A DNA stretch of 64,000 nucleotides from Pseudomonas sp. Seg1. Its GTDB lineage: Bacteria; Pseudomonadota; Gammaproteobacteria; Pseudomonadales; Pseudomonadaceae. Where the stretch lies: the NCBI RefSeq assembly GCF_018326005.1, contig NZ_AP021903.1, positions 3,939,501-4,003,500 of the forward strand, written 5' to 3'. Shown here in pieces: positions 18,297 to 26,452 of the stretch. Position 1 is the stretch's first letter, and each line of letters opens with the position of its first letter. A program made the position numbers and the translations under genes. A model generated the notes under the pieces. The model was not told where the DNA came from. It saw only the letters and a list, made by a program, of their open reading frames with translations, and ran no database searches.

Positions 18297-19073
18297 ATGA
18301 AAGTGCTATTGGTCTACGCCCATCCCGAACCCACCTCCCTCAATGGCTCGCTCAGGGACTTCACCGTCCAGCGCCTCGAAGCCGCCGGTCACAGCGTGCA
18401 GGTTTCCGACCTTTACGCGATGAACTGGAAAGCCACCCTCGACGCCGACGACGCCCCCGAGCGCGATAAAAACCAACCGTTCCACGCCTCTCTCGATTCG
18501 AAAATCGCCTACGCCCAAGGCACACAAGCCGCCGACATCGCCCGCGAGCAGGAAAAATTGCTGTGGGCCGACGCGCTGATCCTGCAATTCCCGCTGTGGT
18601 GGTTCACGATGCCGGCGATCCTCAAGGGCTGGGTCGATCGGGTTTACGCCTACGGGTTTGCCTACGGTGTGGGTGAACACTCCGACAGTCGTTGGGGCGA
18701 GCGTTATGGCGAAGGGAAGATGAAAGGCAAACGGGCGATGTTGATGGTCACCACCGGTGGCTGGGAATCGCATTACAGCCCGCGCGGGATCAATGGGCCG
18801 ATGGATGATTTGCTGTTTCCGATCCAGCACGGGATTCTGCACTACCCCGGTTTTGAGGTGCTGCCGCCGTTCCTGATTTACCGCACCAGTCGCATGGATG
18901 AAGCGCGGTATGCCCACACGACTGATGAACTGGGACGGCGTCTGGATGAGTTGTGGAGCACGCGGCCAATTGCGTTTCGACATCAGAATGCAGGGGATTA
19001 CGAGATTCCGGCGTTGACGCTCAAAGATGCCATTGCCCCGGACAGTGAAGGTTTCGCCGCACACATTCGTTAA
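18297..19073 (+). CDS. NAD(P)H dehydrogenase (quinone), flavodoxin fold
   Basis: A 258-aa cytoplasmic FMN/FAD reductase of the NQO1/KefF/MdaB superfamily. It opens with MKVLLVYAHPEPTSLNGSL, the phosphate-binding loop of the fold, and has LILQFPLWWFTMPAILKGW, the flavin-stacking region, followed by TTGGWESHYSPRG. Such enzymes carry out two-electron reduction of quinones or nitro compounds, often as protection against electrophiles. CGGAG precedes the ATG. It is divergently paired with the LysR gene. Confidence 0.9.
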   Translation: MKVLLVYAHPEPTSLNGSLRDFTVQRLEAAGHSVQVSDLYAMNWKATLDADDAPERDKNQPFHASLDSKIAYAQGTQAADIAREQEKLLWADALILQFPLWWFTMPAILKGWVDRVYAYGFAYGVGEHSDSRWGERYGEGKMKGKRAMLMVTTGGWESHYSPRGINGPMDDLLFPIQHGILHYPGFEVLPPFLIYRTSRMDEARYAHTTDELGRRLDELWSTRPIAFRHQNAGDYEIPALTLKDAIAPDSEGFAAHIR

Positions 19074-19077
19074 GCCC

Positions 19078-19155
19078 AAAAAGATCGCAGCCTGCATTAG
19101 CTCTTACCGGGTGTACGCAATCCCAACGCAGGAGTTGCCGCAGGCTGCGATCTTT
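19078..19155. terminator. Long inverted repeat between convergent genes
   Basis: AAAAGATCGCAGCCTG and its inverse CAGGCTGCGATCTTTT flank about 45 bp. The T-rich ends on both strands fit a bidirectional terminator for the quinone reductase and the membrane protein gene. The same GATCGCAGCC element recurs at 61612-61662. Confidence 0.7.
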
Positions 19156-19160
19156 TGATC

Positions 19161-19682
19161 TTAATCAGCAACCACCACCCGCGCCTTGCGCATAAACAAC
19201 GCGTGGGCCTTGTCCCAAAAGTTGCCGCCGAGCACAAAAAAGCTGCCCACAAACATCAAATCCCCAAGCAATTGCAACTGCCACAAATTGGGCCGCAACC
19301 CCGGCCAGAAGTTATCAAAATACGGTTCCAGAAACGACGTCAGCAACGGCAGGCAAAACATCACCACGCCCACCCGATGCCGCAGCGGCGAGACTTCGGC
19401 GACAGGGGTCGGAAGCATCCCCGAGACATGTCGGCCAATCGTGCGTTTCAGTTCAGCGAATCCGGCCTTGCCCATCACCGCGATCACCAGCAGCAACAGC
19501 ACTTTGTTACTGATAAACAGCACCCCCGTCAGCGCCGCGACTTTCGAGCCGGGTACATCGAGAGCGGCGGCCAACGGCACCATTAGCCACGAGCCAAGCA
19601 TCAGGCAGATGATCCCGACGCCGACCTTGAAGCGCCAGGTGGCAGCGGGAGGCGGTGTCATCGGATCTTGTGCTGTGTCCAT
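19161..19682 (-). CDS. Small membrane protein of the transporter-suffix-domain type
   Basis: A 173-aa protein with four hydrophobic segments (about 19-40, 48-70, 104-122, 138-155) and the ending GGNFWDKAHALFMRKARV. This ending resembles the family annotated as transporter suffix domain proteins, whose function is unknown. The start at 19682 gives a short soluble head, MDTAQDPMTPPPAATWRFKV. The open frame continues upstream to 20549 only as a shadow of the opposite gene. It is divergent from an efflux operon 120 bp away but has no evident mechanistic link to it. Confidence 0.75.
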   Translation of the reverse strand: MDTAQDPMTPPPAATWRFKVGVGIICLMLGSWLMVPLAAALDVPGSKVAALTGVLFISNKVLLLLVIAVMGKAGFAELKRTIGRHVSGMLPTPVAEVSPLRHRVGVVMFCLPLLTSFLEPYFDNFWPGLRPNLWQLQLLGDLMFVGSFFVLGGNFWDKAHALFMRKARVVVAD

Positions 19683-19802
19683 GAATACGTACCTGTTTGG
19701 GTGGGTGCTGATGCCTGAAAAGCGTAGCAGCAGATTCGCCCGAACAATTTGCAATTTGCCGTCTATGCTCCACTGATATTTGCGGGTCAGAGACATAAAG
19801 CA

Positions 19803-21356
19803 ATGCCACCAACGACAGCCTCGCTGACACGGCCCGGATATCTGTTGTTGCTTGGCGCCTTGAGTTTCAGTGGCTGCGTTCGTCTGGGGCCGGACTTTGA
19901 GCCTCCCGCCGAGATGTGGAGCAAGCAATGGAACAGCCCGGCGCTGGAACAAGCCAGCACACGGGCCAACCAACCGGATCTGCGCCAGTGGTGGCAGGTG
20001 TTCGCCGACCCGGTACTCGATCGCCTGATCAGCGAAGCCGATGCGCACAACAGCAGCCTGAAAATCGCCGGGCTGCGAGTGCTTGAAGCTCGCGCCCAAT
20101 TGGGCATAGCTGAAAGCGGGCGCTATCCGCAACTGCAACAGCTCGGTGTGGACAGCCTGTACGTTGATCGCCATCAATCTGGCGGCAACAACCCGCAGGA
20201 TCTGCATTTCTGGCAACACAGCGCCGCGTTCGATGTCGGTTGGGAGCTGGATTTCTGGGGTCGTTTCAGCCGTGCCATCGAGTCGTCCGACGCCAGCTAC
20301 TTTGCCGCGCAGGCCAATTACGAAGACGCCCTCGTGCTGCTGCGCGCGCAAGTCGCCGACACCTATTTCTCCCTGCGTACCACCGAAGCACGCCTGCGCG
20401 TCGCCCGGGAGAACGCCGTCCAGCAGAAGCGCAATTTCGAAATCACCGAAAAACTCTTCAACAGCGGCCAGACGGCCGAACTCGACCTGCAACAGGCGAA
20501 AACCCAATACCTCGGCACGCTCAGCAGCCTCCCCGCATTCGAAGATCAAGTCCTGCGCACCCGCAACGCTTTGGCAGTTTTAGTCGGCCAGCCACCCGGT
20601 GGCGCGGCGTTGCTGGCCGAGCAAACGGGTTTGATTCCATTGCTCGATCGCGCCGTGCTGCAAGACGTCCCGGCCAACCTGCTGTTGCGTCGCCCGGATA
20701 TACGCGCGGCAGAACTGAATGTTGCCGCGCAATCGGCGCTGGTCGGCGTCGCCGAAACCGATCTGTATCCGTCGCTGACCTTGCTTGGCAGCATCGTCTG
20801 GTCCAGCGATTCCCTTGGCGCGACGCCGCGCAGCCTCGATCTGATCGGAGGCCCGAGCCTGCGCTGGAACATCTTCGATTACGGCCGTATCCGCAACAAC
20901 ATACGAGTGCAGGACGCGCGTTTGCAGCAACTGATCGAAGCCTATCGCGACAAGGTCCGCCAAGCTGCGCGCGAAGCCGACGATGCCGCCAGCGGCTTGA
21001 GCAAAGCGCTTGAGCGCGAACGCATTCTGCGCGAGGCCGAAGGCGCTGCGCGACGTTCGCTGGTGCTGGCCAACACGCAATACCGCGAAGGTTATTCCGA
21101 CTTTCAGCGGGTGCTCGACGCGCAACGCGCCCTGCTCGAATTGCAAGACAACTATCTGGTCAGCCGTAGCAACGCCGTGAGCAACCTGATCGCCCTGTAC
21201 AAAGCCCTCGGCGGCGGCTGGCAAAGCAACGCGCCGCAGGTCGATGAGCCGACACGGCAACAAATGCAACAACGCACTAATTGGGGCGATTTGCTCAGCG
21301 CGCCGCCCGCCCAACCGGCGTATCCCCTCCCATCGCAGGTAACCCGTCATGACTGA
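19803..21356 (+). CDS. Outer-membrane efflux lipoprotein, NodT/OprM type
   Basis: A 517-aa TolC-superfamily channel. The signal peptide ends in the lipobox LSFSGC with Cys25. Two OEP repeats follow, with the family phrases LRQWWQVFADPVLDRLI and QADLYPSLTL-like (ETDLYPSLTLLGSI). It forms the outer-membrane exit duct of a tripartite pump with the next two genes. The downstream HlyD gene overlaps it by eight bases, so translation is coupled. Confidence 0.92.
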   Translation: MPPTTASLTRPGYLLLLGALSFSGCVRLGPDFEPPAEMWSKQWNSPALEQASTRANQPDLRQWWQVFADPVLDRLISEADAHNSSLKIAGLRVLEARAQLGIAESGRYPQLQQLGVDSLYVDRHQSGGNNPQDLHFWQHSAAFDVGWELDFWGRFSRAIESSDASYFAAQANYEDALVLLRAQVADTYFSLRTTEARLRVARENAVQQKRNFEITEKLFNSGQTAELDLQQAKTQYLGTLSSLPAFEDQVLRTRNALAVLVGQPPGGAALLAEQTGLIPLLDRAVLQDVPANLLLRRPDIRAAELNVAAQSALVGVAETDLYPSLTLLGSIVWSSDSLGATPRSLDLIGGPSLRWNIFDYGRIRNNIRVQDARLQQLIEAYRDKVRQAAREADDAASGLSKALERERILREAEGAARRSLVLANTQYREGYSDFQRVLDAQRALLELQDNYLVSRSNAVSNLIALYKALGGGWQSNAPQVDEPTRQQMQQRTNWGDLLSAPPAQPAYPLPSQVTRHD

Positions 21357-22473
21357 AGCCGCGCCACCCGCCCCGGCCCCCGCGCCTGCCCAGCCCGATC
21401 CTGCAAAAAAAGGCATCCGCTGGGTGCTTTTGCTGATCATACTGAGCCTGGCCTGGTACCTGCTCGCCGACCGCTACACGCCCTATACCCAACAAGCGCG
21501 GGTCGGCGCATTCGTGATTCCGGTGGCGGCGGAAGTTGCGGGTCGGGTGATCCGCGTCAACGTGCGCAACAATCAGGATGTAAAGGCTGGCGATGTCCTC
21601 TTTGAACTCGACCCACAGCCACTGCAAATAGCGGTCGATCGGGCGAAAGCCGATCTGGAATCGACCCGCCGTCAGGTCGGTGCGAGCACTGCCGGAATCG
21701 CTTCGGCGCAAGCTTCATTACGCGCAGCCCAAGCCAACGAACTCAAGGCGCGGCAGGACAATCAGCGGCTTGAAGGTTTGTATAAACAGGACCCTGGCAC
21801 GGTCTCTGTGCGGCTTCTGGAAGTGTCGCGAGCCAACCGCGAACAGGCCGTCGCCCAAGTCGCCGCTGCCCGCGCCGAAGTGCAACGCGCGCAAGAGCAG
21901 GAAGGCGGCAACACCGACACCAACGCGCAATTGCGCAGCGCTGCCTCGGCACTGGCCAAAGCCGAACTGGATCTGGCCAACACCCGCATCGGCGCGCGTT
22001 CGGCCGGGTTGATCACCGACCTGCGCACCGATGTCGGCCAGTTCACCGCCGCCGGCAGTCCACTGATGACTTTGATCGCCATCCATGACGTGTGGATCAG
22101 CGCCGACCTCACCGAGAACAACCTCGGCCGCGTGCAGCCTGGAACGCCGGTATCGATCGTTCTGGATGCGCTGCCCGGCGAAGTCCTCGACGGCCGGGTG
22201 CGCAGCGTCGGCTATGGTGTCAGCGTCGGCCAGACCCCGGCGCCGGGCACCCTGCCGAGCATCCAGAACAGCCGCGACTGGTTGCGTCCGGCGCAGCGTT
22301 TCCCGGTGATCATCGAGTTCACGGAAGAGGCGAAGAAACGCCTCGTCGACAGTCGCGCGATCCGTGCCGGCGGCCAGGCTGAAGTCATGGCCTTTCCTAC
22401 CGAGGGCAATCCGCTCAACCCGTTGGGGCGGCTGTTTGTCGGTCTGATGAGCTGGCTGTCGTATGCCTACTGA
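21349..22473 (+). CDS. HlyD/EmrA-family periplasmic adaptor subunit
   Basis: A 374-aa membrane fusion protein. A proline-rich cytoplasmic head (2-24) leads to one transmembrane helix (about 26-44), then the first half of the lipoyl domain (VAAEVAGRVIRVNVRNNQDV), a coiled-coil hairpin (about 100-200) and the beta-barrel. It bridges the inner-membrane component with the outer-membrane channel. It overlaps its neighbours on both sides, by eight and eleven bases. Architecture resembles AaeA/EmrA adaptors. Confidence 0.92.
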   Translation: MTEAAPPAPAPAPAQPDPAKKGIRWVLLLIILSLAWYLLADRYTPYTQQARVGAFVIPVAAEVAGRVIRVNVRNNQDVKAGDVLFELDPQPLQIAVDRAKADLESTRRQVGASTAGIASAQASLRAAQANELKARQDNQRLEGLYKQDPGTVSVRLLEVSRANREQAVAQVAAARAEVQRAQEQEGGNTDTNAQLRSAASALAKAELDLANTRIGARSAGLITDLRTDVGQFTAAGSPLMTLIAIHDVWISADLTENNLGRVQPGTPVSIVLDALPGEVLDGRVRSVGYGVSVGQTPAPGTLPSIQNSRDWLRPAQRFPVIIEFTEEAKKRLVDSRAIRAGGQAEVMAFPTEGNPLNPLGRLFVGLMSWLSYAY

Positions 22474-23488
22474 ACGCAGCGTCCCGGCGCAGCGGGCCTT
22501 GCGCCTGGCGTTCGGCACCGCGCTGTGCACCGCCGCCAGTTATGCGCTGGCGCTGCCGCTGGCGTTTATCTCGCCAGTGCTGGCGGTGTTGCTGCTGGCC
22601 AGTCTGTCCCGGCCATTACCGCTCAAAGGTGCGTTGGTATTGGCGCTGGCGGCGGCGCTCACCACGAGCATTGGCCTGCTGTTGGTGCCGTTGCTGCGTT
22701 ATTACCCGGTGAGCGGCGTGTTGTTGATCGGCACCGGTTTGTTTGTGGTGTTTCGCTTTGGCCTGCGTGGCGGCAATCCGCTGATCGTGACCTTTCTGAT
22801 GATCGGCATGACCATGATTTCTGCCGCCGGGTTCGCCGAGTTTGATCTGGCGATGGCGGTGATTGGCGCGTTGGTCAAAGGCCTGTTACTGGCGGTCGCG
22901 GTGGTCGGTATCAGTCACGCACTGTTTCCGGAACGGCCCGACAGCCCTGTGCCCCCGAAGCCGCCCGCGATTCCCGCCGACGAAGTCCCGCGTGTGGCCT
23001 TGCGCGCCACGCTGATCGTGCTGCCAACCTTTTTGCTGGCCCTGAGCGACCCGGCGAGTTATCTGCCGATCATCCTCAAAGCTGTCAGCCTCGGCCAGCA
23101 AAGCTCCACCACTCACACCCACCACGCCGGGCGCGAATTGCTCGGTTCGACCCTGCTCGCGGGCGTGCTGGCGGTACTGCTGTGGTGCGGATTGAGCCTG
23201 TTCGTGCACCTGTGGATGTTCTTTCTGTGGATGCTGCTGTTCGGGTTATGGCTGGCGCGCAAACTCTATCGCCTCAGCCCGACAAAATTCAGCCCCGGAT
23301 TCTGGCTCAACACCCTGGTGACGATGATCATCCTGCTCGGCCAATCGGTGCAGGACAGCGCCGCCGGCAAAGACGTCTACACCGCATTCGCCGTGCGCAT
23401 GGGCCTGTTCATTCTGGTGACGCTCTACAGCGCGCTGATGATGCACCTGCTCGAAGCGCACAAACCCCAGCGTCAAGGCGTGACCTGA
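22463..23488 (+). CDS. DUF2955/FUSC-like inner-membrane efflux component
   Basis: A 341-aa polytopic protein with two blocks of hydrophobic helices separated by a proline-rich hydrophilic linker (about 153-175, FPERPDSPVPPKPPAIPADE). It resembles the DUF2955 proteins that accompany HlyD adaptors, related in layout to AaeB/fusaric-acid-resistance proteins. It is probably the inner-membrane pump of this three-gene operon, exporting aromatic acids or other amphiphiles. The substrate is inferred only from the family. Its 3' end overlaps the convergent gene by 16 bp. Confidence 0.82.
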   Translation: MPTERSVPAQRALRLAFGTALCTAASYALALPLAFISPVLAVLLLASLSRPLPLKGALVLALAAALTTSIGLLLVPLLRYYPVSGVLLIGTGLFVVFRFGLRGGNPLIVTFLMIGMTMISAAGFAEFDLAMAVIGALVKGLLLAVAVVGISHALFPERPDSPVPPKPPAIPADEVPRVALRATLIVLPTFLLALSDPASYLPIILKAVSLGQQSSTTHTHHAGRELLGSTLLAGVLAVLLWCGLSLFVHLWMFFLWMLLFGLWLARKLYRLSPTKFSPGFWLNTLVTMIILLGQSVQDSAAGKDVYTAFAVRMGLFILVTLYSALMMHLLEAHKPQRQGVT

Positions 23489-23919
23489 TAGCCGCGCCCT
23501 TGCAGACACCCGGTGTAGGCACTGGAACTGGCTGCCGCATCGTTTTTGCTCTGCGCCCGCCGCTCCTGACGCTGTCGTGCGCCACCGACTACAGCGCCGG
23601 CGGTTGCCGTCTGTCTGGCGCGGTTCTGCCGGTAATCCTGCTTACGGTCATCGTCGACCGCATCGTACAACTCGTCGTGCTGGCGACCGCGCACCTCAGC
23701 CGCTGTTGCACCGGCCGCAGCACCCACGGCAGCGCCCTTCAGGCGACCGCCGGTTTGCGGGGTTGATGTGGTGGAACTGGCGGCGACCGAGTGGCAGTCG
23801 TTGATGTCGATCTGGGTTTGTTGCGAGGTCTGGCCCTTGAGCGGGACGACGGTTTGCGCATTGGCTTGCGTGGCGCAAAGAGCGGCGATCAAGAGAGCGG
23901 TGGACGATAAACGGTTCAT
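23473..23919 (-). CDS. Exported glycine-zipper-like protein
   Basis: A 148-aa protein with a signal peptide (1-21, ending ANA-Q). The alanine/glycine-rich segment GRLKGAAVGAAAGATAAEVRG (about 58-78) resembles the glycine zipper of the YMGG/OmpA-associated families, and a second, weaker GAVVGGA segment follows. Two cysteines, in the mature N-terminus (about 42) and near the C-terminus (TGCLQGRGY), could form a disulfide. GGAGGTAAT stands before the ATG. Function unknown; likely envelope-associated. Confidence 0.8.
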   Translation of the reverse strand: MNRLSSTALLIAALCATQANAQTVVPLKGQTSQQTQIDINDCHSVAASSTTSTPQTGGRLKGAAVGAAAGATAAEVRGRQHDELYDAVDDDRKQDYRQNRARQTATAGAVVGGARQRQERRAQSKNDAAASSSAYTGCLQGRGYQVTP

Positions 23920-23999
23920 GATTACCTCCGGCGGAGCCTGGATTGGCTGTGAGGCGGGGTAATCGGGAAGTGTAGTTCAACAGCAGCAATCTCATTTGC

Positions 24000-24028
24000 G
24001 TGGTGAAGGAGCAAACTCCCTCACCACG
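24000..24028. repeat. Short palindrome related to REP half-element
   Basis: GTGGTGAAGGAGCAAACTCC followed by CTCACCAC forms a hairpin with arms GTGGTGAGGGAGT-like. It lies between two tandem minus-strand genes, after the AbrB-type gene, and may end its transcript. Confidence 0.6.
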
Positions 24029-24043
24029 ACGGATGATGCGTAG

Positions 24044-25063
24044 TCAGGCCCCCTCCCGCACCCGCCGCACCTGCACCAACAACGCCGGCGCAAAATGCAG
24101 CAGCACCATCCGCGCCAAGTGGTGAGTCAGGATAAACACCACGTTCAGCCCACCGGCAAACGCGACAATCGCAATCGTCTCGATCGCCCCCGGCATGTAC
24201 GCCAGCCATAACGACAACGGATCACTCCCGAGGAATCGCGCCGCCACTTCGGCAAATGCCGCCGCGACCACGATCATCAACCCGACCGAGACCAGCGCCG
24301 TACGACCATGCCGACCCAATTCCTTGAAGCCCAAACCCTGGAACCGCGAGCCGATGCGCACGCCGAGAATCAGCGCCGCCAGATTCAAGCTCCAGTCGGG
24401 CATGTGAAAATCGTGCAACCAGCCTGTTTTTACAAAGACTGCGGTGATGATGATCGCCGTGAGCATGAAGGGCGCCGGCACGCCAATCACCAGCAGCAAT
24501 CGACCGAGCACGACGCTCAAGCCGATTATCGAGAAAACCGTCAGCGCCATGCCGGTGGTCAACGGATCGCTTTCAACAGCAACAACCGACACCTGCCCCG
24601 GAATCAAAAAGCTCACCAGCACGGTGATCAGCAATAACCGCATCAGATGCACGATGATGACTTTGCTCGACGCCTTCTCCGACTCGAGCAAATCGAATAC
24701 CGCCGCCAAAGCACCCGGATACACCGCGAGTAGCGCATCCGTGCGGTTCCACCCTGCCCCACGCGTCAGCCACCAACCGGCCAGGGCAATCTGCACCGTC
24801 AGACACAGCAGCAAAACGCCAAGGCTTGGGAGCATGGTCGACACCGTCGCACTGTCCCACGCCTCAAACATTAGCCCGGTGGCGATGCCCAGCGTGACCT
24901 GGATGTAACCCAAGCCATAAGGCGTCGCGGGTGCGAAACCTGATCGGGTGACGACCAGTGCGGTGACCAGGATCGAGCCCAACAGCAAGCCATGAGGCAC
25001 GCCGAGGGATTGCAACGCAGCGCCAAAACCGGCGGCGATCAACAGACACAGAATGGATTTCAT
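24044..25063 (-). CDS. AbrB-family membrane protein (ammonia monooxygenase-like annotation)
   Basis: A 339-aa integral membrane protein with about ten hydrophobic helices arranged as two similar halves (GLLLGSILVTALVV near 25 and LGVRIGSRFQGLGF near 220). This is the AbrB duplication pattern of the PF05145 family. Despite its database name, it is not related to the DNA-binding AbrB or to ammonia monooxygenase; the function of the family is not established. It starts 28 bp downstream of the HD-domain gene and is probably co-transcribed with it. Confidence 0.82.
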   Translation of the reverse strand: MKSILCLLIAAGFGAALQSLGVPHGLLLGSILVTALVVTRSGFAPATPYGLGYIQVTLGIATGLMFEAWDSATVSTMLPSLGVLLLCLTVQIALAGWWLTRGAGWNRTDALLAVYPGALAAVFDLLESEKASSKVIIVHLMRLLLITVLVSFLIPGQVSVVAVESDPLTTGMALTVFSIIGLSVVLGRLLLVIGVPAPFMLTAIIITAVFVKTGWLHDFHMPDWSLNLAALILGVRIGSRFQGLGFKELGRHGRTALVSVGLMIVVAAAFAEVAARFLGSDPLSLWLAYMPGAIETIAIVAFAGGLNVVFILTHHLARMVLLHFAPALLVQVRRVREGA

Positions 25064-25090
25064 ATTCGCCTTCCTGGCAATTCAAATGGC

Positions 25091-25513
25091 TTAAGCGCGC
25101 AACCGTCCAATCGCGCGCCGATACTTCTCGATCCGCTCCAGATCCTCCCAACTCGGCGAGGCGATCCGTGACAGGTCGCTGTTTTCTTCCAGATCGGCGA
25201 GCTTCACGACCCGGCCGATCGGGTTCTGTGCGGCGCGTTCGACGAAATCCTCATAGGACTCGCCCGGCACCTTGGTCACCGATTGGATCGCCGTCAGCAC
25301 CTCTTCGCTGAAGCCTTCCTTGCGCAAGTCGTCGAGACTGATAGCGCAATCCTCGACCACATCGTGCAGCACCGCGACGATGCGCTCCTCCAGCGTGGTC
25401 ATGCGCAGCATCACCTTCAGCGGATGCAAAATGTACGGCGCTCCGCCCTTGTCCACCTGCCCAGCGTGGGCCGCAGCGGCGATGGCGATTGCGCGTTCAA
25501 GCGTCTGAGTCAT
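25091..25513 (-). CDS. HD-domain hydrolase, MESH1/SpoT-hydrolase-like
   Basis: A 140-aa protein consisting only of the metal-dependent HD domain of RelA/SpoT-type hydrolases. His30 (ILHPLKV), His50-Asp51 in HDVVED (50-55) and KLADLEENSD (104-113) match the metal and nucleotide pocket, although the usual K-x-x-D-R-x-x-N is changed to Asp-Leu-Glu-Glu-Asn. There is no synthetase, TGS or ACT domain. Free-standing versions hydrolyse (p)ppGpp or NADPH in other organisms; the substrate here is inferred. It lies between a hypothetical gene and the AbrB-type gene on the same strand. Confidence 0.85.
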   Translation of the reverse strand: MTQTLERAIAIAAAAHAGQVDKGGAPYILHPLKVMLRMTTLEERIVAVLHDVVEDCAISLDDLRKEGFSEEVLTAIQSVTKVPGESYEDFVERAAQNPIGRVVKLADLEENSDLSRIASPSWEDLERIEKYRRAIGRLRA

Positions 25514-25528
25514 GAGAATCTCCCCAAG

Positions 25529-25918
25529 TTAAATGCCATACCGGCCGCCAACGTGGATATTGCGTTTGAGCCAAGCGCCAATGGCCTTCAAGCGACCGAC
25601 TGGCTTCGCTGGCTCGGAGTGACGCTTGAGAATCATCGACACCAATGTCACTTGATCCACACCAGGATGTGCATCGATCAACTCAGCGACCCAGGCACAA
25701 TCAGACTTCTTCAAATGCTCACGCCACTCACCGGGCCAGGCCTCCAGCTCATCCAGCGCCAACCAGATCGCGCCGCCCTGCTCGGCGTGCCCGCCACCAA
25801 TCGATTGTTCGAAACAAAAAGGTGTGGCCGCTCGGGTCAAGTCGATGCTGAAGAAGTAGACGTCGTGGGTCTTGTGCTGCGGCGTGGGGGCGTTGTTGCG
25901 ACCGCCGATTTCGATCAT
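25529..25918 (-). CDS. Hypothetical protein, 129 aa
   Basis: No family recognised. The protein starts MIEIGGRNNAPTPQHKTHDV, has an aromatic strand VYFFSIDLTRAATPF, a helix rich in Trp/Glu (LDELEAWPGEWREHLKKSD), and ends LKRNIHVGGRYGI. It is soluble, with no signal peptide. It is probably the first gene of an operon with the HD hydrolase (15 bp apart) and the AbrB-type gene. The ATG at 25918 was preferred over 25963 because the extra 15 residues have no coding character. Confidence 0.65.
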   Translation of the reverse strand: MIEIGGRNNAPTPQHKTHDVYFFSIDLTRAATPFCFEQSIGGGHAEQGGAIWLALDELEAWPGEWREHLKKSDCAWVAELIDAHPGVDQVTLVSMILKRHSEPAKPVGRLKAIGAWLKRNIHVGGRYGI

Positions 25919-26069
25919 GTGTGGGTCCGTCCGTGGCGAGGCGTTACAAACTGTTTCATGCATACCATCACGGATTCACCCAACCATGGCAAATCAAAAA
26001 TCAACTGAATCGCACCAATCAACATCCGAAGACGCTTCGAATTTTTGTCCTGCGCATAGGCCGGCCATG

Positions 26070-26173
26070 AACTTTTCTTTAAAGTGATGTCAATGCGATA
26101 TCGCTAATTGTCTTTAGTCATGCGGCATCACTCAGCGTCAGGCTGTTTCCTGACAATCATGGAAGTACCCCCG
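26070..26173 (+). promoter_or_regulatory. Conserved leader shared with the repeat-protein gene at 30272
   Basis: This region aligns with the reverse complement of 30683-30792. Shared blocks are GAACTTTtCTTTAAA-TGATGTCAAT near 26070-26093, CAGGCTGTTTCCTG (26139-26152, itself a partial palindrome) and GGAAGT just before the ATG. The block spacing is kept within a few bases. It probably carries the promoter and a regulatory site common to both genes. Confidence 0.6.
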
Positions 26174-26287
26174 ATGAGACTGATTCTCTTGATGTTATTG
26201 ATGTTGAGCGGCTACGCGCACGCCGGTTGTGAAAACATCAAAAACGATGACATGCGCAGGGACTGCAGAGCCACGACCAATGGCTGA
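26174..26287 (+). CDS. 37-aa secreted single-repeat C-x11-C peptide
   Basis: A signal peptide (MRLILLMLLMLSGYAHA) is followed by one repeat with Cys19 and Cys31, the same positions as in the first repeat of the 137-aa protein at 30272-30685. The stop follows six residues after the second cysteine. It is either a truncated paralogue or a genuine mini-protein. Its upstream region is conserved with that of the long paralogue, so it is probably expressed. GGAAGT lies nine bases before the ATG. Confidence 0.55.
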   Translation: MRLILLMLLMLSGYAHAGCENIKNDDMRRDCRATTNG

Positions 26288-26352
26288 TGGGTGCCACCGA
26301 CGCCACTGTCCCCAAGAGTCGTTTCGGCCCGGCCATCTCGCGAATAATGTTT

Positions 26353-26376
26353 GCCCGCCTCTGGCACGAGGCGGGC
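26353..26376 (+). terminator. GC-rich hairpin after the mini-gene
   Basis: GCCCGCCT and AGGCGGGC form an eight-base stem with an eight-base loop, 65 bases after the stop of the 37-aa gene and 76 bases before the DUF6384-like gene. There is no T-run, so termination is uncertain. Confidence 0.4.
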
Positions 26377-26452
26377 ACTCGGGATTGACCGTTCGGTATA
26401 CTCCCCCCGCCATGCTTGCCCCGCATCACGCCTCAACCTGGAAAGGACACCG

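Noticed and set aside
24044..25063. AbrB annotation taken as a DNA-binding regulator
   Set aside because: The protein is polytopic with no helix-turn-helix or swapped-hairpin domain; the name is a database inheritance.
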